Below are positions 8,754 through 17,634 of a stretch of 64,000 nucleotides of DNA, piece by piece. The notes under the pieces were generated by a model that saw only the letters and a list, made by a program, of their open reading frames with translations, was not told the origin of the DNA and ran no database searches. Each line of letters starts with the position of its first letter. Within the stretch, counting starts at the first letter, position 1. Both the position numbers and the translations under genes were made by a program. The DNA comes from Paludibacter sp. (GTDB lineage: Bacteria; Bacteroidota; Bacteroidia; Bacteroidales; Paludibacteraceae). Location of the stretch: NCBI GenBank assembly GCA_024710005.1, contig JANJVQ010000028.1:33469-97468 (forward strand), in the 5' to 3' direction.

Positions 8754-10715
8754 TTAAGCCAGCATTACCTGCCCCCCTGTAACCGGCAAGGCCTGTCCGG
8801 TTTCACCGCATTGCTCCATCAGGTATAATACCCCTTTGGTAACATCTTCAGGTGAACAACCTTTCTTCATGGGTACCTGCGACAGGTAAAATTCCTTGAC
8901 ATCATCAACAGTTTTTGCTCCGGGAACCTTGCCTGCACGGAGATATTGCACGAACAGGCCATTATCGGGGTCACTCCAGAGCGGACCTTCATAAAAATTA
9001 CCCGGACAAACCGCATTTACCTTGATATTGTATGGCGCCAGTTCCAGTGCGAAAGACTGCGTTAAACCGATGCCACCGAATTTTCCGCCTGCATAAGCAA
9101 AATTGGCTTTACTACCCCGCAATCCCGACTTGGAGTTGATTTGAATGATATCTGCAAAGTAGTCCGGCCTTGCATATTTCGTTTGTAGTTTCATGATTTT
9201 ACTCACTACTTTCGTGCAATAGAAATAGGCATTGTAATTTATCTTTGTAACAAAGTCAAAGTCTTCAGGAGTCATTTCATCCAAACTCCCTGCTTTTAAT
9301 ACCCCGGCATTACTGATAAATGCATCAATTCCACCAAAATGACAAATGCTCTCGTGAATCAAGTTTTCGATGCTTGGAATTTCACTTACATTTGTTTTTA
9401 CAAAAATGGCGCGGTTACTTTTTGTCAAACCATTGAAACGTTCAACGGTATCTTTTCCAACCGTTTCATTCATATCTGCCACGACTATATTCGCACCTTC
9501 CTGCAACAAACAACGGGCAATCCCTTCACCAAAACCCTGAGCTGCACCCGTTACAATAATGGTTTTATTCTCAGCGCGACCTGCAGAAACACCAATAGCA
9601 ACAGATCGCCGGTAGTTCTCAACTTCCCAGTTATCGATAAAATCTATTTGTTCCTGTGTCATGGGATGCGCACCGCCAAAAGATTTTGCCCAATACGCAA
9701 TTTTCATTGCATCTTCAAAAACATCTAAAAGGATTTCGCACTGTTTCGCATTATCTCCTACTGCCACTAATCCGATGCCTTTGATAAGTATTATTTTTGG
9801 CAAATAATCGTTTTTCACTTTGAATGCAGCAATGATTTTTTCAGCTTCAGTCAAGACTATTTCAGGATCTTCTTCGTTCAGAAAAATATAGCTGGATTTA
9901 CAATATACAATGGCATCCGGTGTATACGGACGAGCAATATTTCGTTGCTCTGTTTCACTATCATAAAAGAATTTAATCAGCTTATTTTTTCTCACTTTCA
10001 GGGTTTTCAGACCTTCTTTTGAAAGCATCATCCTCAAACCGGGCAAAATCAATTCGGTACAGGAACAATAAGGTCTATCTCCCGAAGGAAGCTTTATACT
10101 TACAGCCTTTTCTAATGTCTCAATAATATCTGTATAAATTTGTTTTATTTCAGCAGTGGTATTGGCAGCTACAAAAATGCCATGATTTTGCAACCAGATA
10201 AGCTGTGGTTCCTCCTTGTATTTTAATTTATACGCATTAATTTTCTCCTCTACCTTTTTAAAAAGCACATAACCAGGGTCAGTATAAGGGACATATACAT
10301 TCTTCTCTCCAAAAAGGCGGAATAATTCCTTTTCAGCATCCTCAGCGCACATCAAACCATTTACCAGTGTAGGATGCAAATGCACCACATAAGCATATCC
10401 AATGATATTATGCATGGAAGTCTCTACCGATGGACGTTTGCCTTTTGTCAGGGTAGCATCAGCCAAATCATTTTTCACCTGTTCTTCCCGTTCTGTTGCA
10501 TCGGAGCTGTAAACCTTTTCCGACATCCGGCTGAGTTTTTCCCTGTCCAACACAGCAAATCCATCTTCAGTAATGGTTGCTAAAGAAGAACCACTGGCTT
10601 TAACCCAGATTTTCTCATCATTTTTATACGATGTATTTCCTCCCCCGGCAATCACGAATCGTTTGTCGTTGCCGTAGTAGCGGGAAATGTCGATTAAATC
10701 CTGTATTGCTTTCAT
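8754..10715 (-). CDS. Bifunctional rhamnulose-1-phosphate aldolase / short-chain dehydrogenase
   Basis: Fusion of the RhaE-W/YuxG type, 653 aa. The N-terminal class II aldolase has GGGN (24-27), ASGSS (40-44), the catalytic Glu98, zinc ligands His112 and His114 in HLHP, and His178 in QNHG. The C-terminal SDR has TGAAQGFG (389-396, NAD(P) binding), NAG (479-481), Ser528, and the YxxxK pair Tyr541/Lys545. In described homologues the aldolase splits L-rhamnulose-1-P to DHAP and L-lactaldehyde, and the SDR half oxidises L-lactaldehyde to L-lactate. This is probably the main aldolase of the locus. The gene is preceded by inverted repeat copy C and followed by copy B. Confidence 0.88.
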   Translation of the reverse strand: MKAIQDLIDISRYYGNDKRFVIAGGGNTSYKNDEKIWVKASGSSLATITEDGFAVLDREKLSRMSEKVYSSDATEREEQVKNDLADATLTKGKRPSVETSMHNIIGYAYVVHLHPTLVNGLMCAEDAEKELFRLFGEKNVYVPYTDPGYVLFKKVEEKINAYKLKYKEEPQLIWLQNHGIFVAANTTAEIKQIYTDIIETLEKAVSIKLPSGDRPYCSCTELILPGLRMMLSKEGLKTLKVRKNKLIKFFYDSETEQRNIARPYTPDAIVYCKSSYIFLNEEDPEIVLTEAEKIIAAFKVKNDYLPKIILIKGIGLVAVGDNAKQCEILLDVFEDAMKIAYWAKSFGGAHPMTQEQIDFIDNWEVENYRRSVAIGVSAGRAENKTIIVTGAAQGFGEGIARCLLQEGANIVVADMNETVGKDTVERFNGLTKSNRAIFVKTNVSEIPSIENLIHESICHFGGIDAFISNAGVLKAGSLDEMTPEDFDFVTKINYNAYFYCTKVVSKIMKLQTKYARPDYFADIIQINSKSGLRGSKANFAYAGGKFGGIGLTQSFALELAPYNIKVNAVCPGNFYEGPLWSDPDNGLFVQYLRAGKVPGAKTVDDVKEFYLSQVPMKKGCSPEDVTKGVLYLMEQCGETGQALPVTGGQVMLA

Positions 10716-10727
10716 ATTTTCTTTGGA

Positions 10728-10842
10728 ACCATATAAGTCATATAAGTTACATGTAAGCTTTCTGTGCAGATACTAAATGTAATTTTCAATTATTAATAAA
10801 TTGAGGTTTTAACTTATATGTAACTTATATGACTTATATGGT
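10728..10842. repeat. CATATAAGT-type inverted repeat, copy C
   Basis: Arms 10728-10757 and 10813-10842 pair over 30 bases. The only difference (ATGTAAG in the left arm against CTTATAT in the right) would be a G-U pair in plus-strand RNA. The right arm supplies the last codons of the upstream PHP gene: ACC ATA TAA gives Thr-Ile-stop. Confidence 0.88.
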
Positions 10843-11988
10843 GTTATTTATTAATTCATCACCGAGTTTCACAAACTCTCCTCGTTTAGATCGATCTGCT
10901 TTACCCTCAGCATCCACATATCCCCTGAGTCCCTGCGCCACCAAATGCTGATGCGCGGCTATCACGCAAGCGCCTTCATAGTTGATTTGCATCAACATCT
11001 CCGTAAGCGCTGTATTATTTCGTGCAAAAAGTTCGATGGGCTCCATGGCCGGGGTATTGTGTTCGCTGCCGAAAGTCACCACAAAACCCTGTTCATACAA
11101 ATAGGAAGCATATTTCTCTAACAAGACCACATCATTTCGGGTAGAAATAAACTCCACCGAATGAAATCCCCTTTCGGTAAGCTGTTTTGCTACCCGTTCC
11201 AAATCCCCTTCAAAATCAGTATAAACACCTTTCGCATCATCAGCCAGAAAAGGATAAGTCGGGATGCCTCCTGCGGCAAGGATAATCTCGCAAACGGTTT
11301 GCATCGGCAAAAAAGCCTTCGGATCTTCCGGCACAAATGCTCCACCACCAGCTTTGAGTAGATTAGCTCTAATTTCATTCTCAACTCCGGCGAAATCATC
11401 TACCTGAGACTTCAGTTCTTTTCCTCCGAATATTTTACTGAAAATTTCATTTATTTTCTCCTCATCATTTTCACAAGTCTCATACACCTTCAACCGCAAC
11501 GCTTTAGCCAAATGACGTTCGCGGAACATCCCTTTTGTCAGGTTACTCTTTATCCATTTGATATCGAGAATAAAACCCGCATCCACATCCAACAGGATAC
11601 CATTTAGTTTCCGGCACATGGCATCTACCTGTGCATTCGACTCTTTCAATACCGATGCAAGTTGGGAATTATATGGCTCACTCAACTTAAAAGGATAAGC
11701 AAGCCCCTTCCCGCTGATATATGTTCTGCCCGGATTTCCGGGATCATTTACGCGCAATCCTGCTTTTTGATCCGCTTCATTCAGACTGATAAACTCTATG
11801 TTGAAAAGTGGATACAACCCCCTTTCCTTACAACCTTTTGACCATGCATCATAACCGGCAGCAGTATAAAAATCATTGATACCAACTACTTTTACATGTT
11901 CAGCCACAGCCCTGTCGAGTGCCTCTTCGAGATGAGAAAAAGCACTGAAAGAATATGGGGTGTGGAGGTGTGCGTTGACTTTAATCAT
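10834..11988 (-). CDS. PHP-domain protein with an altered metal site
   Basis: PHP-fold proteins are metal-dependent phosphoesterases. Here HLH (7-9), Glu65 in FNIEF and SEH near residue 310 match the usual PHP metal motifs, but the second motif, normally TDH, reads NDF (38-40), so one histidine ligand is missing. The ATG at 11988 is preferred over an in-frame TTG two codons upstream. 384 aa. It sits between the E1 gene (39 bases away) and the aldolase fusion, so a role on a phosphorylated or cyclic intermediate of deoxysugar breakdown is possible, but the substrate cannot be read from the sequence. Its stop codon lies in repeat copy C. Confidence 0.7.
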   Translation of the reverse strand: MIKVNAHLHTPYSFSAFSHLEEALDRAVAEHVKVVGINDFYTAAGYDAWSKGCKERGLYPLFNIEFISLNEADQKAGLRVNDPGNPGRTYISGKGLAYPFKLSEPYNSQLASVLKESNAQVDAMCRKLNGILLDVDAGFILDIKWIKSNLTKGMFRERHLAKALRLKVYETCENDEEKINEIFSKIFGGKELKSQVDDFAGVENEIRANLLKAGGGAFVPEDPKAFLPMQTVCEIILAAGGIPTYPFLADDAKGVYTDFEGDLERVAKQLTERGFHSVEFISTRNDVVLLEKYASYLYEQGFVVTFGSEHNTPAMEPIELFARNNTALTEMLMQINYEGACVIAAHQHLVAQGLRGYVDAEGKADRSKRGEFVKLGDELINNTI

Positions 11989-12027
11989 TTTCAATTCATT
12001 TTTATAGATGTTGGCACATTGACAAAT

Positions 12028-14487
12028 TTACACTCCCAGCTTCGCCCTTCTGATTATCTCTCCATCCGTGAAGTTTTGTCCAGGCACATAACCCGCCAAT
12101 GGTTGAATTCTTTCATGGATGATATCTAAAAACCAATTAACCTGCGGGAAGAAAGACTCTTCCAGTTCAAAAGCCGGCGTAATCCAGTTGCGGGAACCCA
12201 GTACTGCCACAGGGGCGTCTAAGTAATCGAAACAAAGTTGTGAGATATTGGCCGCCATATCATTCAGGAACGATCCACGCGTACAGGCATCGCTGGCAAC
12301 AATCACCTTTCCTGTTTTCTTTACCGACTCAACCACTTTCTCGTAGTTAAACGGAACCAGACAACGGGCATCAATCACTTCAGCACTCATACCATATTTC
12401 TCTTCCAACACCCTGGCAGCCTGTAAAGCCGGATAAAGCGTATGACCCACGGTAAGAATTGTGATATCATTTCCTGCTTTTTTCACATCCGGTTCGCCAA
12501 ATGGTATTTCATAATAATCTTCGGGAACACCACCCTCGTGGAACTGCTCTCCGATATCATAGATACGCTGACTCTCAAAATAAATCACCGGATCGGTGCC
12601 CTGTAAAGCCGCGTTCATCAAGCCCTTGGCATCATAGGGAGTAACCGGAAAACAAACCTTAATACCGGGAATCTGGGCAACAAGCGATGTCCAGTCCTGT
12701 GAGTGTTGAGCACCATATTTGGAGCCGACCGAGACCCTGAGCACAACCGGCATCTTGAGCACATTACCACTCATGGCCTGCCATTTGGGCAATTGATTGA
12801 AAACCTCATCACCACAACGACCCAGAAAGTCGCAATACATAATCTCCGGCACTACCCTTCCCCCGCACATGGCATAACCGATGGCAGTTCCCACGATAGA
12901 AGCTTCAGATATTGGGGAATTGAATAGTCGGTGATAGGGCAAAGCTTCCGTCATACCACCATAAACGGCAAAAGCGCCGCCCCAATCCCGGTTTTCTTCG
13001 CCATAGGCTATCAGTGACGCGTCTTTATAAAAACGATCCATCATCGCCTCGAAGATACCGTCACGCAGTTGATATTGTTTCATTTTGCTAAAAGGTTTTC
13101 CGTCTGCATCAAAAGCAAAACGTTCTTTGGCAGCTATTTTCTTTACCCTTGGATTATCAGCCAATGGCATCAGTACATCGGGTTTGGCTGCCGACATGGC
13201 ATCCACCGAGCCATTCGAGAACATCATATCACCGATGATGTCTGCATTTTTCATCCGCGGAGAGATTGTATCATCAATGGATTTGAGGAACATTTCATAA
13301 ATCACTGTTTTGATTTCTGTCCATGTTTCATCCAAATCTGCTTGTGAGGCAACGTTTGCATCTATCATTTGCTTTCCGAAAGAAGCAATACAGTCTTGTT
13401 TCTCCCAGGCTTCCACCTCTTCTTTCGAACGGTAAGAAGAAGCATCCGAGGGTGAGTGGCCGCTGTAACGGTAAGTCAGCACATCCAGCAACACCGGACC
13501 GCGCTTTTCATCTATCACTTTACGTTTGCGTTTGTAAGCATCAATCACAGCCAGGGGATTGTAACCGTCCACCCTTTCGGCATGCATCTGATCTGCATTC
13601 ACACCGGCACCAATTCTGGCAGCAATGCCATAACCCATCGTTTCACCGCAGGTCTGACCACCCATCCCGTACTGGTTGTTCATGATGTTGATAATCACGG
13701 GCAATCCTCCTTTCATATCGCCTTCCCAAAGTTCATTAAACTGGTCCATGGCAGCAAAACTGATTCCTTCCCAAACCGGACCGCAAGCCATAGAGGCATC
13801 CCCAATGTTGGCAACTACCAATCCCGGTTTGCGGTTCACTTTTTTATACAAAGCAGCACCCACGGCAATATCACCCGAACCACCCACGATGGCATTGTTG
13901 GGATACACCCCGAATGGTGTGAAGAAAGCATGCATAGAGCCTCCCAGTCCTTTGTTGAAACCTGTTTCACGGGCAAAAATTTCAGCCAAAGTTCCGTAAA
14001 CCAAAAATCGACGAGCCAACTCTTTCGTAGTTCCTTCAAAACCGTTTTTCACCACATTTAATACAGCCCCATCAAAAAAATTAGTCATGACCTCCATCAA
14101 AAACTGATCATTAGCTTTGTGGATAGCCGACATGCCTTTGGCTAAGATTTCACCATGACTTCTGTGGCTACCGAAAATAAAATCATCTACGGTCAGTGTC
14201 CAGGCCATACCAACAGCTGCCGATTCCTGTCCGATTGACAGGTGAGCCGGGCCGGGATGGTTATAGGGTGTACCATTATACTCTCCTTTTGTTTTAATCA
14301 GGTTCAACATGGTTTCAAACTCACGAATGAGCACCATATCATGATAAATGGCTTTGAACTCCTCGTTGGAGAAATTTCCTTTTTCATCTTTCACCGTTTT
14401 TTGATACTGGTTTACCGGAATTGGTTGGAATGAAACATATCCTGGCTTCCTTGATGCAACTGGATCAATGTGTTGTAATTTTGGCAT
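12028..14487 (-). CDS. 2-oxoacid (or acetoin) dehydrogenase E1, alpha-beta fusion
   Basis: Thiamine-diphosphate E1 component of a 2-oxoacid dehydrogenase complex with both subunits in one chain (819 aa). The alpha half (about 40-400) has GSHRSHGE (106-113), the ThDP motif from GDAS (229-232) to NNQ (~271), and the GHSPSDASSYR phosphorylation-loop region. The beta half (about 450-810) has AYGEENRDWGG, FNSPISE with the catalytic-type Glu, and GAQHSQD. Start chosen at the ATG at 14487; an in-frame TTG at 14514 lies in a repeat. Substrate (pyruvate, branched-chain 2-oxoacid or acetoin) is not decidable here. It lies downstream of E2 and E3 in the same direction, giving a complete complex inside the rha locus. 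Confidence 0.88.
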   Translation of the reverse strand: MPKLQHIDPVASRKPGYVSFQPIPVNQYQKTVKDEKGNFSNEEFKAIYHDMVLIREFETMLNLIKTKGEYNGTPYNHPGPAHLSIGQESAAVGMAWTLTVDDFIFGSHRSHGEILAKGMSAIHKANDQFLMEVMTNFFDGAVLNVVKNGFEGTTKELARRFLVYGTLAEIFARETGFNKGLGGSMHAFFTPFGVYPNNAIVGGSGDIAVGAALYKKVNRKPGLVVANIGDASMACGPVWEGISFAAMDQFNELWEGDMKGGLPVIINIMNNQYGMGGQTCGETMGYGIAARIGAGVNADQMHAERVDGYNPLAVIDAYKRKRKVIDEKRGPVLLDVLTYRYSGHSPSDASSYRSKEEVEAWEKQDCIASFGKQMIDANVASQADLDETWTEIKTVIYEMFLKSIDDTISPRMKNADIIGDMMFSNGSVDAMSAAKPDVLMPLADNPRVKKIAAKERFAFDADGKPFSKMKQYQLRDGIFEAMMDRFYKDASLIAYGEENRDWGGAFAVYGGMTEALPYHRLFNSPISEASIVGTAIGYAMCGGRVVPEIMYCDFLGRCGDEVFNQLPKWQAMSGNVLKMPVVLRVSVGSKYGAQHSQDWTSLVAQIPGIKVCFPVTPYDAKGLMNAALQGTDPVIYFESQRIYDIGEQFHEGGVPEDYYEIPFGEPDVKKAGNDITILTVGHTLYPALQAARVLEEKYGMSAEVIDARCLVPFNYEKVVESVKKTGKVIVASDACTRGSFLNDMAANISQLCFDYLDAPVAVLGSRNWITPAFELEESFFPQVNWFLDIIHERIQPLAGYVPGQNFTDGEIIRRAKLGV

Positions 14488-14517
14488 TGTTGTATTTAAA
14501 TTTAACCTCTCCAACCC

Positions 14518-14551
14518 ACCTCACCCCAGCCCTCTCCAGAGGAGAGGGAGA
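14518..14551. repeat. Inverted copy of the CTCCCTCTCC/GGAGAGGG repeat unit
   Basis: Reverse complement of the 47-bp units at 14642-14775. It contains an internal palindrome around CTCTCCAGAGGAGAG. With the tandem units on the other side of the gap it could form a large stem between the E3 and E1 genes. Confidence 0.8.
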
Positions 14552-14641
14552 GTGCATATAACCATGTGACATGTGACTAAGAGGGGTAATTGTTTATATT
14601 CTTAATTTATCATTATGTTTTTACTTAATCTTGAACCTTTT

Positions 14642-14775
14642 GCTCACTCCCTCTCCTTTGGAGAGGGCTGGGGAGAGGTTTTTCTTTTGCTCACTCCCTC
14701 TCCTCTGGAGAGGGCTGGGGTGAGGTTTTTCTTTTGCTCACTCCCTCTCCTTTGGAGAGGGCTGGGGTGAGGTTT
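14642..14775. repeat. Three tandem 47-bp units overlapping the end of the E3 gene
   Basis: Units begin at 14642, 14689 and 14736, each starting GCTCACTCCCTCTCC and carrying a GGAGAGGGCTGGGG core; the third is shortened. Because 47 is not a multiple of three, successive units are read in different frames. On the minus strand they encode the last ~26 residues of the E3 protein (LTPALSKGEG, then SPQPSPEERE). Repeats of this sequence are common between genes in many bacteria; as a protein tail they are likely not functional. Confidence 0.88.
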
Positions 14776-16136
14776 ATTGTTTCCTTGAAAATCTCACTTA
14801 CGGTTGGATGCGGGAATACTACTTCCTGCAACTGTTCTATTGTCATTTCCTGCTCAATGGCCATGCAGGCGCCATAAATCATCTCACTGCAAGGGTTACC
14901 CAGCATGTGAACGCCAATGACTTCTCCATGTTTCTCTCCAATTAAGACCTTGCAAATGCCGCTTCCACCTTCATTCTCGGCAACAAACCGTCCGGCATAA
15001 ACCATGGGCATTTTAGCAATCCTGTATTTTATACCTTTTGCACGGGCTGATTCCTCGGTCTCTCCCACTCCCGCAACTTCAGGATTGGTGTAAACCACCC
15101 CCGGGATGGCATGGTAACGCATGTGGTCATTTCTGCCTGTGAGGTTGTTAACCACCACTTCTCCTTCCCGACTGGCCGTATGGGCGAGTAATGAGAATCC
15201 CGTTACATCACCCGCGGCATATATGCCGGGTACGTTTGTGCGCATCTTTTCATCGACTTTGATACCGCCTTTGTAGAGTTCCACATGCAGGTTTTCAAGT
15301 CCGAATCCCTGAATAACCGGCCTTCTTCCAACGCTAACGAGTATTTTGTCTGATTCAATGGTTTCTGTTTTTCCTTCTTTCTCAAAAATGACTTGGTTAC
15401 CTTCGACCCTCACCACTTTGGCATTGAGGTTAAACGCTATGCCTTTTTTCGCATAATGATTGCGCAACATGGCTGATATTTCCAAGTCCAATCCTCCAAG
15501 AATTTCCGGTAGCATCTCCACAACCGTGACTTTCGTTCCCAAACTATTGAAAAAACTGGCAAATTCCATCCCGATAACCCCTGCTCCGATAACGACCAAC
15601 GAATCAGGTTTTTCTTTCAGCTCCAGTATCTCCCGATTGGTCAGGATGATATTGCCCGATTTATCGCCGGTTTCTTTTAATCCCGGTATGGGGGGAATAA
15701 ATGCTTCTGAGCCCGTACAAATCAACAAATTCTTGCCTTTATACAAATTGCCCGCACAACTCACCTCAACACCTTCCTTGCCTCGACCCACAATCATGGC
15801 TTCTCCCTTAATTACCGTTACCTGGTTCATCTTCATCTTGCCTTCCACCCCGGCAACCAGCTTCTTTACCACCTTGTTCTTTCTTGCCATCATGGCAGAA
15901 AAATCAAAGCGGATGTTATCACCAAAAACACCGTATCTATCCCCATGCAGGGCATTCTCATAGGTCTTGGCACTATAAAGGAGTGTTTTGGTGGGGATGC
16001 AGCCTTCGTTCAGACACACACCTCCCATGCTCTTTTTCTCGAAAAGCAACACTTTCAGGCCTTTGTGACCCGCTCGTTCGGCTGCTACGTATCCGGCAGG
16101 ACCGCCGCCAATGATGATTAAATCGTGTTGTTCCAT
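14691..16136 (-). CDS. lpdA: Dihydrolipoyl dehydrogenase (E3)
   Basis: FAD enzyme that reoxidises dihydrolipoyl-E2 with NAD. The start MEQHDLIIIGGG at 16136 is preferred; an earlier in-frame ATG adds 12 residues that do not fit the family. Visible are the FAD motif GGGPAG (10-15), the redox disulfide in CLNEGC (41-46), the NAD motif GAGVIG, the second FAD motif AAGD, and HPTVSE with the catalytic His near residue 445. The family normally ends just after this, but here ~26 extra residues follow that are translated from intergenic repeat units. Between E2 (127 bases upstream) and E1. Confidence 0.93.
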   Translation of the reverse strand: MEQHDLIIIGGGPAGYVAAERAGHKGLKVLLFEKKSMGGVCLNEGCIPTKTLLYSAKTYENALHGDRYGVFGDNIRFDFSAMMARKNKVVKKLVAGVEGKMKMNQVTVIKGEAMIVGRGKEGVEVSCAGNLYKGKNLLICTGSEAFIPPIPGLKETGDKSGNIILTNREILELKEKPDSLVVIGAGVIGMEFASFFNSLGTKVTVVEMLPEILGGLDLEISAMLRNHYAKKGIAFNLNAKVVRVEGNQVIFEKEGKTETIESDKILVSVGRRPVIQGFGLENLHVELYKGGIKVDEKMRTNVPGIYAAGDVTGFSLLAHTASREGEVVVNNLTGRNDHMRYHAIPGVVYTNPEVAGVGETEESARAKGIKYRIAKMPMVYAGRFVAENEGGSGICKVLIGEKHGEVIGVHMLGNPCSEMIYGACMAIEQEMTIEQLQEVVFPHPTVSEIFKETINLTPALSKGEGVSKRKTSPQPSPEERE

Positions 16137-16156
16137 ATTATTTATTATTTTTTCTA

Positions 16157-16200
16157 AAACCACAAAAGGCACAAAAGAAAAACCAAGGAATCACAAAAGA
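16157..16200. repeat. ACCACAAAAGGCACAAAAG module
   Basis: In the 127-base gap between E2 and E3. The core ACCACAAAAGGCACAAAAG recurs at 36926 and 57086, and inverted at 57225-57246. The rest of the gap is AT-rich with no gene. Confidence 0.7.
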
Positions 16201-16263
16201 TTAAACCTTTAAGTCTTAAACCATCAACTAACCCTTGACCACTTACAATTATTATGTTTAACA

Positions 16264-17604
16264 TCAAAATAAGTCTAGTTCCAGTGTTTCAATTTCGAGT
16301 GCAATTTGTTTGAGGAAACGGGTTGCTTCGCCGCCATCCAACGCACGATGGTCGTAGGTAAGGCTTAGTCCAATATAAGGCACAAAGCCATACGCTCCAT
16401 TACCTAAGTCTTTGGGGCGCGGAACAATCGTGTTCACACCCAAAATGGCTGACTGTGGCAGGTTAATCACCGGCGTAAACATTTCCACCCCATAGTTACC
16501 CAGATTCGAAACCGTGAAGGTAGCTGCTTCGGCTGATAGTAGTTCCGGAGAGATAGCGCCTTTTTTACAACTGTTAGCTACTTCCTTTAGTTGGTTTGCC
16601 AGTCCGATGATGGATAAATCATCGGACTGGCGGACTGCCGGCACCATCAGTCCCCGTTCCGTATCAACGGCGAGTCCCAGATGTACCTTGTTGAACAAAC
16701 GCATCGCATCGCCCATGAAATGCGAGTTTACATTCGGGAACTTCTTCAGAGCTTTGATCACTGCAAAGCACACCATGTCGTTCAGGGTAATGTTGGTTGA
16801 CAGTTTGCCTGCCTCCAAAGCCGCTTTTGCTGATTTGCGCAGTTCCAGTATCCGACGGGCATCCGCTCCCAGGTGGTGCGTGAGCTGTGCCGAGTTTTGA
16901 AGCGAAGCATGCATCGATTTAGCGATGATTTTGCGCATGTTCGATAGTTTCACGTCCTGGTAATCGACCCCGTAAAGTGCATTGGCAGGTGCTGGTGCCA
17001 GATCTGTCGATTTAACTGTGCCAGCAAGTCCGGTGCCTATGCCTTGTACATGCAAACCCTCTTCAGCTGCAATTTTCTTTGCAAGTGGTGTGAGTTTCGC
17101 TCGGTTCTCCAATGCAGCTTTTACATCCTGTTCTATCACACGTCCCTTGGGCCCGCTACCGGTTAGTTGTGTCACATCAATAGCTTCTTTGATTGCCAAA
17201 GATTTGGCGCGAGGGGAAATAAAAATTTCATCCTGATTGATATTGATTGCTTCAATCTCTGCTTTTACTGGAACACTTTCCTTTACAACTTCTGTTGTGG
17301 ATTCTTTTTCTTCTTCTTTTGAAGGCGCTATGGCTGATGTTCCCAGCAATCCCGAATAATCCTCTCCCTCTTCACCAATGACCATCATATTCAGCAACAC
17401 CTCAACCTCATCTCCTTCATTGTAAAAACATTCCAGCACGACCCCGTCAACTGGTGATTCTTCTTCAAAAGAGGCTTTGTCTGTTTCGTAAGCGAACAGC
17501 ACATCTCCCTTTTTAACAACATCACCTTTTTTCTTTTTAATTTCGGTGATGATGCAACTTTCGACTGATTGACCTTGTTTGGGTAGAATTATTAATGTTG
17601 CCAT
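16264..17604 (-). CDS. 2-oxoacid dehydrogenase E2 (dihydrolipoyl acyltransferase) with two E3/E1-binding domains
   Basis: Core acyltransferase of the complex. The lipoyl domain covers about 1-80, with the lipoylated Lys43 in ETDKASFE. An acidic linker follows (about 90-125). Two peripheral-subunit-binding-like domains come next: ISPRAKSLAIKE to DVKAAL (about 128-166) and LTPLAKKIAAEEG to STDLAPA (about 171-203). The catalytic domain (about 215-446) carries DHRALDG (418-424) with the active-site His419 and Asp423. Most E2 proteins have one binding domain, so the tandem pair is unusual. It starts 30 bases after the rhaB stop and is probably translated from the same transcript. Confidence 0.9.
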   Translation of the reverse strand: MATLIILPKQGQSVESCIITEIKKKKGDVVKKGDVLFAYETDKASFEEESPVDGVVLECFYNEGDEVEVLLNMMVIGEEGEDYSGLLGTSAIAPSKEEEKESTTEVVKESVPVKAEIEAININQDEIFISPRAKSLAIKEAIDVTQLTGSGPKGRVIEQDVKAALENRAKLTPLAKKIAAEEGLHVQGIGTGLAGTVKSTDLAPAPANALYGVDYQDVKLSNMRKIIAKSMHASLQNSAQLTHHLGADARRILELRKSAKAALEAGKLSTNITLNDMVCFAVIKALKKFPNVNSHFMGDAMRLFNKVHLGLAVDTERGLMVPAVRQSDDLSIIGLANQLKEVANSCKKGAISPELLSAEAATFTVSNLGNYGVEMFTPVINLPQSAILGVNTIVPRPKDLGNGAYGFVPYIGLSLTYDHRALDGGEATRFLKQIALEIETLELDLF

Positions 17605-17634
17605 TATATTATTTACGATTTTTTTATTTACAAT

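Noticed and set aside
13456..14061. 201-residue open frame on the strand opposite the E1 gene
   Set aside because: It lies wholly within a well-supported gene, has no family motif, and is a typical shadow frame.
16137..16172. Twelve extra N-terminal residues of the E3 protein
   Set aside because: The FAD-binding motif begins directly after MEQHDL; the extension overlaps a repeat and has no family similarity.
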